Below are positions 1-9,800 of a stretch of 64,000 bases of DNA, piece after piece (position 1 is the first letter of the stretch; every line of letters begins with the position of its first letter). Source of the DNA: Kocuria marina. GTDB taxonomy: Bacteria > Actinomycetota > Actinomycetes > Actinomycetales > Micrococcaceae. The stretch is taken from positions 62,001-126,000 of the forward strand of contig NZ_JROM01000016.1 of assembly GCF_000786655.1 (NCBI RefSeq), read 5' to 3'. Both the position numbers and the translations under genes were made by a program. Below the pieces are notes generated by a model that worked only from the letters and a program-made list of their open reading frames with translations, did not search any database and was not told the origin of the DNA.

Positions 1-258
1 AGCACCCAGAAGTTCACCGACGTGTCCGAGGTCCTGGCCGCCCTGCCGGCGGACGTTCTGTCCCGTTTGGACGCGGCCGACGCCCCGTCCGGCTCCGCCG
101 TGGAGCTGACCCTCAAGGACGGCAAGAAGGTCCTGTGGGGGGACGCGGGGGAGAGCGAACTGAAATCCCAGGTCGTGGCCGCCCTGGTGAACTCGGACGC
201 GACGAAGGACGCCACGCTCATCGACGTGTCCGCGCCGCTGCACCCCGTGGTCCGGTGA
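1..258 (+). CDS. ftsQ: Cell division protein FtsQ, C-terminal end (partial)
   Basis: Open from the first base of the window (frame 1) to a TGA at 256-258, giving about 85 residues of a C-terminus cut by the window edge. The visible part has the Leu-rich stretch and the 'ELTLKDGKKVLWGD' strand followed by an L-K-x-x-V-V-A-A-L helix, which is typical of the end of the FtsQ/DivIB beta domain. FtsQ is a bitopic membrane protein that links early and late divisome proteins. Its position directly upstream of ftsZ matches the actinobacterial division cluster. The family call rests on this motif plus synteny. Confidence 0.8.
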   Translation, partial: STQKFTDVSEVLAALPADVLSRLDAADAPSGSAVELTLKDGKKVLWGDAGESELKSQVVAALVNSDATKDATLIDVSAPLHPVVR

Positions 259-503
259 GAACGGGTCGGAATCGTTAAACCAGCCCCTGAAACTTCAAAG
301 TTGGGCGTGACCAGGGGATTTATGGCAAACTCCGGTAACACGTGGGAGCATGATACGGAGAACCGGGCGGGGTTGTTATCCTTACCCTGATCGGAATATT
401 GCACCCGCGGGTGTCAATACCTCAAGAGTTTCACCTCAAAGTTGAAGCTTTACCCCCAATCGAACATCCCTTGTTCCCGCAAGCCCACGCGAGTTAGGTG
501 CAT
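259..503 (+). promoter_or_regulatory. ftsQ-ftsZ intergenic promoter region
   Basis: This 245-bp gap is visibly more AT-rich than its neighbours. A TATCCT hexamer at 377-382 could serve as a -10 box for ftsZ. The 9-mer TCAAAGTTG occurs twice, near 294 and near 435, as a direct repeat about 140 bp apart. No ORF or terminator is convincing here. FtsZ expression in actinobacteria is commonly driven from several promoters in this gap; which of these elements acts is not shown by the sequence. Confidence 0.45.
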
Positions 504-1748
504 ATGGACTCCTCAACCCCCCAGAACTACTTGGCCGTCATCAAAGTGGTCGGCATCGGCGGCGGCGGTGTCAACGCCGTCAACCGCATGATCGAAGAAG
601 GTCTGCGCGGCGTCGAGTTCATTGCCATCAACACGGACGCCCAGGCGCTGTTGATGTCCGACGCGGACGTCAAGCTGGACGTGGGCCGCGAACTGACCCG
701 CGGTCTCGGCGCCGGCGCCAACCCGGACGTGGGACGCCAGGCCGCCGAGGACCACGAGGAGGAGATCCAGGAGGTCCTCAAGGGCGCGGACATGGTCTTC
801 GTGACCGCCGGCGAGGGTGGCGGAACCGGTACCGGTGGCGCGCCCGTCGTGGCCCGCATCGCCCGCTCGCTCGGCGCGCTGACCATCGGTGTGGTCACCC
901 GCCCGTTCACTTTCGAGGGTCGGCGCCGGTCCAACCAGGCCGAGAACGGCATCGAGACCCTGCGGGACGAGGTGGACACGCTCATCGTGATCCCCAACGA
1001 CCGTCTGCTGTCCATCTCCGACCGCAACGTGTCCATGCTGGACGCCTTCAAGTCCGCGGACCAGGTGCTGCTGTCGGGTGTCTCGGGCATCACCGACCTG
1101 ATCACCACCCCGGGCCTGATCAACCTGGACTTCGCGGACGTCAAGTCCGTGATGCAGGGCGCCGGTTCCGCGCTCATGGGCATCGGCTCCGCCCAGGGTG
1201 AGGACCGTGCCGTGAAGGCCGCGGAACTCGCGATCGCGTCCCCGCTGCTCGAGGCCTCGATCGACGGCGCCCACGGTGTGCTGCTGTCCATCCAGGGCGG
1301 CTCGGACCTCGGTCTGTTCGAGATCAACGAAGCCGCGCGCCTCGTGCAGGAGGTCGCGCACCCGGAGGCCAACATCATCTTCGGTGCCGTGATCGACGAC
1401 GCCCTGGGGGACCAGGCCCGCGTGACCGTCATCGCCGCCGGCTTCGACTCGGTCTCCCAGGAGACCAACGCGAACAACTCCTCGCCCGCGCAGCGCCAGG
1501 CGGAGAACACCCGCGCGGCCTTCGGCGGGGACGCCTCCCGGCCCTCGGGTCTGGGTCGTTCCCCGCAGCGCGGCGGCTCGTCCTACGGTGCTCCCGCCGG
1601 GGGCTTCGGGTCCCGGCAGAACCAGGACGACGACATCCCCGACGACGCCGGCTTCGACGTCGACCTGCCCGCGGAGTCGGACGCGCCGTCGTCCTCGAAC
1701 AACTCCGGGCGCAAGGACTCCCTGGACTTCCCGGACTTCCTGAAGTGA
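504..1748 (+). CDS. ftsZ: Cell division GTPase FtsZ
   Basis: A 415-residue tubulin homologue that polymerises into the cytokinetic ring at mid-cell and hydrolyses GTP. The nucleotide-binding signature GGGTGTG is at residues 105-111, and the glycine-rich loop [13 protein letters not shown] is at about 18-29. The T7-type segment NLDFADV lies near residue 210. After about residue 320 there is a Gln/Asn/Ser/Gly-rich linker, and the protein ends in the acidic-hydrophobic tail DFPDFLK, the usual docking site for SepF and other partners. ATG at 504 is chosen because the homologous N-terminus ([19 protein letters not shown]) starts there; a GTG at 498 would add only two residues. SepF is encoded 1.8 kb downstream. 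Confidence 0.98.
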   Translation: MDSSTPQNYLAVIKVVGIGGGGVNAVNRMIEEGLRGVEFIAINTDAQALLMSDADVKLDVGRELTRGLGAGANPDVGRQAAEDHEEEIQEVLKGADMVFVTAGEGGGTGTGGAPVVARIARSLGALTIGVVTRPFTFEGRRRSNQAENGIETLRDEVDTLIVIPNDRLLSISDRNVSMLDAFKSADQVLLSGVSGITDLITTPGLINLDFADVKSVMQGAGSALMGIGSAQGEDRAVKAAELAIASPLLEASIDGAHGVLLSIQGGSDLGLFEINEAARLVQEVAHPEANIIFGAVIDDALGDQARVTVIAAGFDSVSQETNANNSSPAQRQAENTRAAFGGDASRPSGLGRSPQRGGSSYGAPAGGFGSRQNQDDDIPDDAGFDVDLPAESDAPSSSNNSGRKDSLDFPDFLK

Positions 1749-1948
1749 GTCCGGCGGTGCGCGTCGCGCGCACCGTTCCGGGGGACTGACACCGGGTCCG
1801 GTGGCCGCGGGCACGCGGCATCGCAGCGCCCGAGCACCCCACGGCCCGAACGGCCCACGGGTGCACGACGGGGTGGTCACCGCTGAGGTGGCCACCCCGT
1901 CGACGTTCCCGCGCCCATCGCGGGATACGGCACTGGAAGGAGAGCGGC

Positions 1949-2683
1949 ATGTGGTTCCGCAGCGAGCACCACGGCGTGGGGATCGCGTTCACGGACGCCA
2001 CCGAGGGCAACCTGGCCACCCACACGGGCGACGACCCCGCGGTGGTGCGGCAGCGGCGTCGTACGCTGGAACGCGAACTGGGCCCCGGCGCTCGCGGTGT
2101 GCATTTCGTGCACCAGGTGCACGGCACCACGGTGCACGACGCCACGGGCACCGACGCGCCCGAACGGGCCCCCGAGGCGGACGCGGCCGTGAGCACGGAC
2201 GGCACGCCCCTGGGGATCCTCACGGCGGACTGCCTTCCCGTGGTCTTCGTGGGCCGCACGGACGACGACGCCGTGGCGCCGGTCCTCGCGGTGGCCCACG
2301 CGGGCCGCAAGGGTCTGTTGGACGGGGTCCTGCAGCACACCGTCGGCGCGCTGCAGGACCGCGGTGCCACCGGGATCACCGCGTGGATCGGCCCTGCGGT
2401 GTGCGGGGACTGCTACGAGGTACCCGCGGAGATGGCCGAGGCGGCCGAGGCCGCGCTGCCCGGAATCGCGACCACCACGGCGTGGGGCACCCCCGGCCTG
2501 GACCTGCCGGGTGCCGCGGACGCGCTGCTGCGTGAGCGGGGCGTGAGCGTCGCGACCGCAGGCACGGATCGCAAGGCATGGTGCACGCTCGAGCACCGCG
2601 CGCTGTACTCGTACCGCCGGGACACCACACCGCAGCGATTGGCGGGGCTCGTGTGGGCCCGCAACGGGAGGGACACCGAATGA
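1949..2683 (+). CDS. pgeF: Peptidoglycan editing factor PgeF (YfiH/multicopper polyphenol oxidase family)
   Basis: A 244-residue cytoplasmic protein of the YfiH family. Family members bind a metal through conserved His/Cys residues and are reported to correct mis-incorporated L-Ser in peptidoglycan precursors, with purine nucleoside activities also reported. Visible signatures are the HQVHG motif near residue 52, TADCLPVVF near 91, AHAGRKGLLDGV (most relatives have Trp-Arg where this has Arg-Lys), GPAVCGDCYEV and the C-terminal CTLEHRALYSYRRD. A ribosome site AAGGAGAG precedes the ATG. It overlaps the next gene by ATGA, so the two are probably translationally coupled. Confidence 0.9.
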   Translation: MWFRSEHHGVGIAFTDATEGNLATHTGDDPAVVRQRRRTLERELGPGARGVHFVHQVHGTTVHDATGTDAPERAPEADAAVSTDGTPLGILTADCLPVVFVGRTDDDAVAPVLAVAHAGRKGLLDGVLQHTVGALQDRGATGITAWIGPAVCGDCYEVPAEMAEAAEAALPGIATTTAWGTPGLDLPGAADALLRERGVSVATAGTDRKAWCTLEHRALYSYRRDTTPQRLAGLVWARNGRDTE

Positions 2684-3495
2684 CGACCACCACGGATCCG
2701 CAGGACGCGGGCCGTACCGCGGAACTCGCACAACGGTTGTCCGCGGTGCGCCAACGGATCCTGCACGCGGCCGAGGGCCGCGCACCCGAGCGCGCCCACG
2801 GGGGCGAGCTGCCCTCGCTCGTGGTCGTGACCAAGTTCTTCCCCGCACAGGACGTCCTGCGCCTGCGGGAACTCGGCGTGCGCGCGGTGGGGGAGAACAA
2901 GGACCAGGAGGCCGGGCCCAAGGCCGCGGAGGTCGCCGAGACCCTCGCCCGGCAGGAGCCTCCCGTGAGTCCTCCCGCGTGGCACTTCGTGGGTCAGTTG
3001 CAGTCCAACAAGGCCAAGCACGTGGTCAAGTACGCGTCCTGGGTGCATTCCGTGGACCGACCCTCGCTCGTCACCGCGCTCGGCAAGGCGGTGCGTTCGC
3101 ACCGCGACGCGGCCCTCGCGGGGGACGCGCGGCCCGCCCCGTGCGACGACGCCGACCTGCCGTGCCTCGTGCAGGTCAACCTGGACCCGGCTGCCGAGCC
3201 GGACGGTCACCGCGGGGGAGCGCACCCGGACACCGTCCTGGAGCTCGCGCAGGCGCTCGCGGGGACCGAGGGGTTGCGCGTGGGCGGTGTAATGGCGGTG
3301 GCCCCGTTGGGCGCCGAGCCGCGGGAGGCCTTCGAGACACTGTGGGGTCTCTCCCAGGAGATGCAGCGGGAATTCCCGGACGCGCGGGCGATCTCCGCGG
3401 GCATGAGCGCGGACCTCGAAGCGGCCGTGGCCGCGGGGGCCACGCACGTGCGGATCGGTTCGGATGTTCTCGGGCCGCGGCCCGCCGTGCGGTAG
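2680..3495 (+). CDS. YggS-family pyridoxal-phosphate-binding homeostasis protein
   Basis: A 271-residue alanine-racemase-fold protein that binds PLP without a defined catalytic role and buffers cellular PLP. The lysine expected to form the Schiff base is in LVVVTKFFP at about residue 52. HFVGQLQSNKAK and the C-terminal HVRIGSDVLGPRP are family signatures (phosphate-binding end of the barrel). The ATG at 2680 overlaps the pgeF stop as ATGA and starts just before the conserved first helix; in-frame upstream starts lie inside pgeF. An insertion rich in Arg/Pro/Asp follows the lysine-bearing strand, making this protein longer than the usual 230-240 residues. Its place between ftsZ and sepF is standard. 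Confidence 0.92.
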   Translation: MTTTTDPQDAGRTAELAQRLSAVRQRILHAAEGRAPERAHGGELPSLVVVTKFFPAQDVLRLRELGVRAVGENKDQEAGPKAAEVAETLARQEPPVSPPAWHFVGQLQSNKAKHVVKYASWVHSVDRPSLVTALGKAVRSHRDAALAGDARPAPCDDADLPCLVQVNLDPAAEPDGHRGGAHPDTVLELAQALAGTEGLRVGGVMAVAPLGAEPREAFETLWGLSQEMQREFPDARAISAGMSADLEAAVAAGATHVRIGSDVLGPRPAVR

Positions 3496-3557
3496 CGTAA
3501 AGACGGACGACATGCGGGCCGACCTGAGTCGGTCCGTTCAGTGATTGAGGAGAGAAT

Positions 3558-4082
3558 ATGGCCGGAGCGCTGCGTCGCACCATGGTCTATCTCGGGCTGG
3601 CCGAGAGCGACGACGAGTACCACTCCGAAGAAACCCCCCGCCCTCGGGACACCCCCCAGCACGCCTCGAGCGGTTCCACGACCGCGGTGAGCGAGACCGG
3701 CAGCACCTCCGTGGCCCGCCGGTCCCCCGAGTACCGAGCCCCCGTGACCCCCATCAAGCGGGCTCCCAGTTCCCGAGAGGACGACAACGAATTGCGCACC
3801 ATCACCACCGTGCATCCCCGGTCGTACAACGACGCCAAGTCCATCGGTGAGGCGTTCCGGGACGGCACCCCGGTGATCATGAACGTCTCCGACATGGGCG
3901 AGGCCGAGGCCAAGCGTCTCGTGGACTTCGCGGCGGGGCTGGTCTTCGCCCTGCACGGGTCCATCGAACGCGTCACCGCCAAGGTGTTCCTGCTGACCCC
4001 GTCCTTCGTGGAGGTCCTGGACCAGGGCCACTCCGACGAGATCGACGAGGACACCGGTTCGGTCCAGCGGGTCGAGGGCTGA
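3558..4082 (+). CDS. sepF: Cell division protein SepF
   Basis: A 174-residue FtsZ membrane anchor and bundling protein. The extreme N-terminus [14 protein letters not shown] is a predicted amphipathic membrane-binding helix. A disordered Ser/Thr/Pro linker spans about residues 20-75. The DUF552 domain occupies about 80-165, with [21 protein letters not shown] and the glycine-marked [19 protein letters not shown] segment that mediates polymerisation. A strong GAGGAGAG ribosome site lies at 3546-3553. It is followed after 2 bp by a YggT gene, a conserved pair in Gram-positive division clusters. Confidence 0.96.
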   Translation: MAGALRRTMVYLGLAESDDEYHSEETPRPRDTPQHASSGSTTAVSETGSTSVARRSPEYRAPVTPIKRAPSSREDDNELRTITTVHPRSYNDAKSIGEAFRDGTPVIMNVSDMGEAEAKRLVDFAAGLVFALHGSIERVTAKVFLLTPSFVEVLDQGHSDEIDEDTGSVQRVEG

Positions 4083-4084
4083 GC

Positions 4085-4381
4085 ATGGGCCTGGTGCTGT
4101 CGATCGTCTACCTCGTGGTCCACGTGCTCTACATCGCCCTGCTGGGCCGCCTCGTGCTGGACTGGGTGCAGATGTTCGCGCGCGGCTGGCGTCCCAAGGG
4201 CATGGCGCTCGTGGCGGCGTCCACGATCTACTCGTTGACCGATCCCCCCATGAAGGCGCTGCGCCGGCTCGTGCCGCCGCTGCGCTTCGGCGGGGTGGCG
4301 CTGGACCTGGGGTTCCTGATCCTGGTCTTCGCCGTCAGCATCCTGCAGGCCATCCTGGCCGGATTCCTGCTGCGGGTCTGA
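4085..4381 (+). CDS. YggT-family small integral membrane protein
   Basis: A 98-residue protein with two hydrophobic segments at about residues 3-25 and 72-96, joined by a basic loop containing DWVQMFARGWRPKG and the YSLTDPPMKALRRLVPPLRFGGVALDLG motif typical of YggT. Members are poorly understood; some affect osmotic tolerance or division-site organisation. It lies 2 bp after sepF, so co-translation is likely. The next gene, wag31, is separated by 132 bp. Confidence 0.9.
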   Translation: MGLVLSIVYLVVHVLYIALLGRLVLDWVQMFARGWRPKGMALVAASTIYSLTDPPMKALRRLVPPLRFGGVALDLGFLILVFAVSILQAILAGFLLRV

Positions 4382-4513
4382 ACGGTCCTTCCACCGGTCA
4401 CGGTCACGCGGCTGTATCCTGGGCCAGAATTCACCGCGCAACGGCGGCAGTCACCACCGCGGCCCGGTCACGATCCGAGCGGTTCAGTTCATTAAGAGGA
4501 GTGAGGACATCCC

Positions 4514-5266
4514 ATGGCTTTGACACCCGAAGACGTCATCAACAAGCGCTTCCAGCCCACCAAGTTCCGTGAGGGCTACGACCAGGACGAGGTCGATGAC
4601 TTCCTCGACGAGATCGTCGTGGAACTGCGCCGGATCAACCAGGAGAACGACGCCCTGCGCAAGCAGGTCGAGACCCTGGGCGGACGTCCCGAGGAGTCCG
4701 CGGTGGAGACCTCCGCGGTCTCGCAGTCCACCGAGGACGTCCAGGAGACCACCTCCACCCCGGCCGCCTCGGTGACCGAGACCTCCGGGACCACCGTGTC
4801 CGAGCCCGTGCGCGTGTCGGACGAGCAGTCCGCGAGCACCGCGGCGACCGTGGCCCCGAGCGCGGGCACGACGACGTCGGCCCAGCCCGCCGCGACGCAG
4901 ACTGCACCGACCACCGAGTCCGCCGAGTCCGCGGCCGCGGTGCTCGCCATGGCGCAGAAGCTGCACGACGACTACGTCTCGCAGGGCCAGGCCGAGCGTG
5001 AGCGCCTGATCACCGAGGGCCGCGCGCAAGCGGACCAGCTCGTGGCGGACGGCAAGCGCACCAAGGAGGAGACCCTGTCCTCGCTCGAGCGCGAGAAGGT
5101 GGACCTCGAGGCCTCCGTGGCGCAGCTGCGCAGCTTCGAGGAGGACTACCGCGGCAACCTCAAGAGCTTCCTCAACGCCCAGCTGAACGATCTCGCCAAC
5201 ACCGGATCGCTCGAGCCCGCTGACGCTCCCGTCTCCGCGACCACCAAGCGCACGGGCACCAAGTAA
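4514..5266 (+). CDS. wag31: Polar growth protein Wag31/DivIVA
   Basis: A 250-residue coiled-coil scaffold that binds curved membrane at poles and septa. The N-terminal DivIVA domain (residues 1-60) carries MALTPEDVINKRFQPTKF and a first heptad run DQDEVDDFLDEIVVELRRI. A long Ser/Thr/Ala/Val-rich low-complexity spacer (about 65-145) is followed by a second coiled coil (about 150-230) rich in Glu/Arg/Leu. Coccoid relatives also keep this gene, where it supports septal rather than polar growth. A ribosome site GAGGAGTGAGGA precedes the ATG. A TATCCT hexamer near 4414 could be a -10 box for a separate promoter. Confidence 0.96.
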   Translation: MALTPEDVINKRFQPTKFREGYDQDEVDDFLDEIVVELRRINQENDALRKQVETLGGRPEESAVETSAVSQSTEDVQETTSTPAASVTETSGTTVSEPVRVSDEQSASTAATVAPSAGTTTSAQPAATQTAPTTESAESAAAVLAMAQKLHDDYVSQGQAERERLITEGRAQADQLVADGKRTKEETLSSLEREKVDLEASVAQLRSFEEDYRGNLKSFLNAQLNDLANTGSLEPADAPVSATTKRTGTK

Positions 5267-5272
5267 GCGCCG

Positions 5273-5806
5273 GTGACGGAACACACCCCTGACGCGGCGG
5301 CGGCCCCCGGGACCTCCCGGGTGGGCCGCCGCGGCCTCGTCATCTCCCTGCTCGTGGCCGCGGCCTGGTACGCGGCGGACCAGCTCAGCAAGCTGTGGGT
5401 CGTGGAGAACCTCCCGATCGGCCGGCAGTACCCCGTGATCCCCGGCCTGCTGTGGTGGGAACACATCCGCAACAGCGGCGCGGCGTTCTCCCTCGGTTCC
5501 AACTTCACGTGGGTCTTCACGATCGTGATGGCCGTGGTGATCGTTGCGATCCTGTGGAACCTGCGCCGGGTGCGGGACCCGCTGTGGGCGCTCGCCCTGG
5601 GACTGGTCCTGGGCGGTGCCGCGGGCAATCTCACCGACCGGTTGTTCCGGGAGCCCTCCTTCGCGCACGGACACGTGGTGGACTTCATCGCGGTGCCCCG
5701 CTTCGCGATCTTCAACGTGGCCGATTGCGGGGTGGTCGTGGGCGTGGTGCTGATCCTCGTGCTGATCATGACCAATCGCCAGATGGAGGTGCCCCGTGGC
5801 CGTTGA
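5273..5806 (+). CDS. lspA: Lipoprotein signal peptidase LspA (signal peptidase II)
   Basis: A 177-residue four-helix membrane aspartic peptidase that removes signal peptides from diacylated prolipoproteins. The catalytic aspartates are visible as D122 in AAGNLTDRL and D151 in FNVADCGV. The DQLSKLWV box at about 36-43 and the RNSGAAFS box at 66-73 are the other conserved blocks. It starts at GTG 5273, seven bases after wag31, and its end overlaps the pseudouridine synthase gene by 11 bp, a conserved lspA-rluD pair. Confidence 0.97.
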   Translation: MTEHTPDAAAAPGTSRVGRRGLVISLLVAAAWYAADQLSKLWVVENLPIGRQYPVIPGLLWWEHIRNSGAAFSLGSNFTWVFTIVMAVVIVAILWNLRRVRDPLWALALGLVLGGAAGNLTDRLFREPSFAHGHVVDFIAVPRFAIFNVADCGVVVGVVLILVLIMTNRQMEVPRGR

Positions 5807-6773
5807 GCACACCCGCCCCACCGGTTCCGAACCCGAGTACGTGAGGGAGCGGTTCACGGCCACGGCCGAGCAGGAAGGTTCCCGGCTCGACGCCGCCGTG
5901 GCCGCCTGGACGGGTCTGTCCCGTTCGGCGGCGGCACAGTTGTGCGCCGAGGAGCGGGTGAGCTTCCGGGGACGGCCCGCACCCAAGTCCCACAGGGTGG
6001 GTGCGGCCGAGACCTACACGGTCCAGGTCCCGGTGCCCGAGGACCCTCACCGCATCGCCGCGCAGCACGTACCCGACCTGCGCGTGGTGCACGTGAGTCC
6101 GGGGTACGTGGTGATCGACAAACCCGCGGGGGTCGCCGCACACCCCTCACCCGGCTGGAAGGGCCCCACCGTCGTGGGTGCGCTGGCCGGTGCCGGGATC
6201 ACGGTCGCCACGTCGGGGGCTCCCGAGCGGCAGGGGATCGTGCACCGCCTGGACGTGGGGACCTCCGGACTCATGGTCGTGGCCCGGGACGAGAACGCGT
6301 ACACCGTGTTGAAGCGGGCGTTCAAGGAGCGCACGGTGACCAAGGTCTACCACACGATGGTCCAGGGCATCCCGGATCCGCTCAAGGGAACCATCGACGC
6401 TCCCATCGGGCGGCACCCGGGACACGAGTGGCGCTTCGCGGTGCTCCAGGACGGTCGCCGCTCGGTGACCCACTACGAGGTGCTCGAGGCCTTCGGGCGC
6501 GCGTCCCTCGTGGAGGTGCACCTGGAGACCGGGCGCACCCACCAGATCCGCGTGCACTTCAACGCCCTGCAGCACCCGTGCTGCGGGGATCTGACCTACG
6601 GGGCGGACCCCGCATTGTCCGCGGGGCTGGGGCTCACGCGGCAGTGGTTGCACGCGACCCGGCTCGGGTTCACGAGTCCGGACACGGGGGAGGACGTGGA
6701 GTACACGAGCCCCTATCCCGCGGATCTCGCCTATGCCGTGGAGACCCTGCGGGAGGGCGGTCCGCAGCTGTGA
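5796..6773 (+). CDS. RluA/RluD-family 23S rRNA pseudouridine synthase
   Basis: A 325-residue enzyme that isomerises uridines in large-subunit rRNA. An S4-like RNA-binding domain covers about residues 25-95. The catalytic HRLDVGTSGL motif is at 150-159 with the nucleophile D153. The later VHLETGRTHQIRVHF motif is also present. It begins at GTG 5796 inside the end of lspA. The exact target position (1911/1915/1917 type or another) cannot be read from sequence alone. Confidence 0.94.
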   Translation: MAVEHTRPTGSEPEYVRERFTATAEQEGSRLDAAVAAWTGLSRSAAAQLCAEERVSFRGRPAPKSHRVGAAETYTVQVPVPEDPHRIAAQHVPDLRVVHVSPGYVVIDKPAGVAAHPSPGWKGPTVVGALAGAGITVATSGAPERQGIVHRLDVGTSGLMVVARDENAYTVLKRAFKERTVTKVYHTMVQGIPDPLKGTIDAPIGRHPGHEWRFAVLQDGRRSVTHYEVLEAFGRASLVEVHLETGRTHQIRVHFNALQHPCCGDLTYGADPALSAGLGLTRQWLHATRLGFTSPDTGEDVEYTSPYPADLAYAVETLREGGPQL

Positions 6774-6817
6774 CGGATCTCCACCGCGTCCACCCTCAGC
6801 GGGTCGGTGCGGGGTCC

Positions 6818-6829
6818 TAGACTGGGGCG
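6818..6829 (+). promoter_or_regulatory. Leaderless -10 element of dnaE1
   Basis: A TAGACT hexamer at 6818-6823 is followed by six bases and then the GTG start at 6830. This spacing places transcription start on the start codon, as in leaderless actinobacterial genes. No clear -35 is seen. Confidence 0.55.
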
Positions 6830-9800
6830 GTGACTTCGGCGACCGGCAAAAAAGGCTTCACCCATCTCCACGTGCACACCGAGTACTCCATGCTGGACGG
6901 TGCCGCGCGCCTGACCGACCTCTTCGAGGAATGCCACCGGTTGGGCATGGACTCCCTGGCCACCACGGACCACGGTTTCGTCTTCGGGGCGTTCGACTTC
7001 TGGAACAAGGCGCGCGCCGCGGGGATCAAGCCGATCATCGGCGTGGAGGCCTATCTCACCCCGGGCACCGCGCGCCAGGACCGCTCCCGCGTGAAGTTCG
7101 CGGACGGCGGCCGCGACGACGTCTCGGGTGCCGGCGCCTACACCCACATGACCCTGCTCGCGCAGACGAGCGAGGGCATGCAAAACCTGTTCCGCGCGTC
7201 CACCAAGGCGTCGCTCGAGGGCCAGCTGTACAAGCCGCGCATGGACCGTGAACTGCTCAACCAGTACGGCAAGGGTCTGATCGCCACCACGGGCTGCCCG
7301 TCCGGTGAGGTGCAGACCCGCTTGCGGTTGGGTCAGTACGACCAGGCCGTGCAGGCGGCCGCCGAGTTCCGGGACATCTTCGGCGCGGAGAACTTCTACT
7401 GCGAACTCATGGATCACGGGCTCGGGATCGAGAAGCGCGTCACGCAGGACCTGCTCAAGCTCGCCAAGGACCTCAACCTGCCGCTCGTGGCCACCAACGA
7501 TCTGCACTACACGCACGCGGAGGACGCCAAGTCCCACGCCGCGCTGTTGTGCGTGCAGTCCGGTTCCACGCTGCAGGACCCCAAGCGGTTCAAGTTCGAC
7601 GCGGACGAGTTCTACCTCAAGTCCCCGGAACAGATGCGCGAGCTCTTCCGGGACTTCCCGGAGGCGTGCGACAACACCCTGGAGATCGCCGAGCGCTGCG
7701 AGGTGGACTTCGACACCTCCGCGAACTACATGCCGCGCTTCCCCACCCCGGAGGGGGAGGACGAGACCTCGTGGTTCATCAAGGAGGTCGAGAAGGGGCT
7801 GCACTACCGCTTCCCCGGGGGCATCCCGGACGACGTCCGCGAGCAGGCCGAGTACGAGAAGAAGATCATCATCCAGATGGGCTTCCCCGGCTACTTCCTG
7901 GTGGTCGCGGACTTCATCAACTGGTCCAAGGACAACGGGATCCGCGTGGGTCCCGGCCGTGGTTCCGGTGCGGGGTCCATGGTCGCGTACGCCATGCGCA
8001 TCACCGAGCTCAACCCGTTGCAGCACGGACTGATCTTCGAGCGCTTCCTCAACCCGGACCGCGTGTCCATGCCCGACTTCGACGTCGACTTCGATGATCG
8101 CCGCCGCTCCGAGGTCATCCACTACGTGACCGAGAAGTACGGCGACGAGCGCGTGGCCATGATCGTCACGTACGGCACCATCAAGGCCAAGCAGGCCCTG
8201 AAGGACTCGTCCCGCGTGCTGGGCTACCCGTTCTCCATGGGGGAGCGGTTGACCAAGGCCATGCCGCCGGACGTCATGGGCAAGGGCATCTCCCTGCAGG
8301 ACGTCTACGACCAGGACGCCAAGCGCTACGACGAGGCGGGGGAGCTGCGCGAGATCCTCGCGGACGATCCCGAGTCCATGAAGGTCTTCGAGACCGCCCA
8401 GGGCCTCGAGGGGCTCAAGCGTCAGTGGGGTGTGCACGCGGCCGGTGTGATCATGTCCTCGGACCCGCTGATCGACATCATCCCGTTGATGCGCCGCGAG
8501 CAGGACGGGCAGGTGATCACCCAGTTCGACTACCCCACGTGCGAGGGGCTGGGGCTGATCAAGATGGACTTCCTGGGGTTGCGCAACCTCACGATCATCT
8601 CGGACGCCCTCGAGAACATCATGCTCAACCGGGACGGGTTCGTCCTGGACCTCGAGCACCTGCCGATCGACGACGCCGGGTCCTACGAGTTGCTCGCGCG
8701 CGGGGACACCCTCGGGGTGTTCCAGCTGGACGGCGGGCCCATGCGTCAGTTGCTCAAACTGATGCGCCCCGACAACTTCGAGGACATCTCCGCGACCATC
8801 GCGCTGTACCGCCCCGGGCCCATGGGTGCGAACTCGCACACCAACTACGCGCTGCGCAAGAACGGCGCGCAGGAGATCACGCCGATCCACCCGGAACTCG
8901 CCGAACCGCTGTCGGAGATCCTGGGCACCACGTACGGGTTGATCGTGTACCAGGAGCAGGTCATGGCGATCGCCCAGAAGGTGGCCGGCTACTCCCTGGG
9001 CCAAGCGGACATCCTGCGTCGCGCCATGGGCAAGAAGAAGAAGGCGGAGCTGGACAAGCAGTACCAGGGCTTCCACCAGGGGATGATCGACCGCGGGTAC
9101 TCCGAGGACGCGATCAAGGCCCTGTGGGACATCCTGCTACCGTTCTCGGACTACGCGTTCAACAAGGCGCACTCCGCGGCGTACGGGCTCGTGTCCTACT
9201 GGACGGCGTACCTCAAGGCGCACTACCCGGCCGAGTACATGGCCGCGCTGCTCACCTCGGTCGGTGACGACAAGGACAAGCTCGCCATGTACCTGACCGA
9301 GTGCCGCCACATGGGGATCACGGTGCTTCCTCCGGACGTCAACGAGTCCGAACTGAACTTCACCCCCGTGGGCACCGACATCCGCTTCGGGATGGGCGCG
9401 GTGCGCAACGTGGGGTCCAACGTCGTGCAGGCCATGGTGGACGCGCGCACCGAGCAGGGCAAGTTCACGTCCTTCACCGATTTCCTGGCCAAGGTCCCGG
9501 CGGTCGTGTGCAACAAGCGCACCATCGAGTCCATGATCAAGGCCGGCGCGTTCGACCAGCTGGGTCACACGCGCCGCAGCCTGGTGATGTGCCACGAGCA
9601 GGCCGTCGAGGACGTCGTCGCGCAGAAGAAGAAGGAGGACAACGGCGAGTTCACGTTCGACATCTTCGCGATGGGCGGCGCCGACGACGCCGAACAGGAG
9701 ACGTTTTTCGTGGAGGTCCCGGACGTTCCCGAGTGGGAGCGCAAGGATTTGCTCGCGTTCGAGCGCGAGATGCTCGGTCTCTACGTCTCCGACCACCCCT

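Noticed and set aside
513-1895. Long minus-strand frame opposite ftsZ
   Set aside because: Composition is Arg/Gly/His-rich shadow of GC-biased coding on the other strand; no ribosome site and no family pattern.
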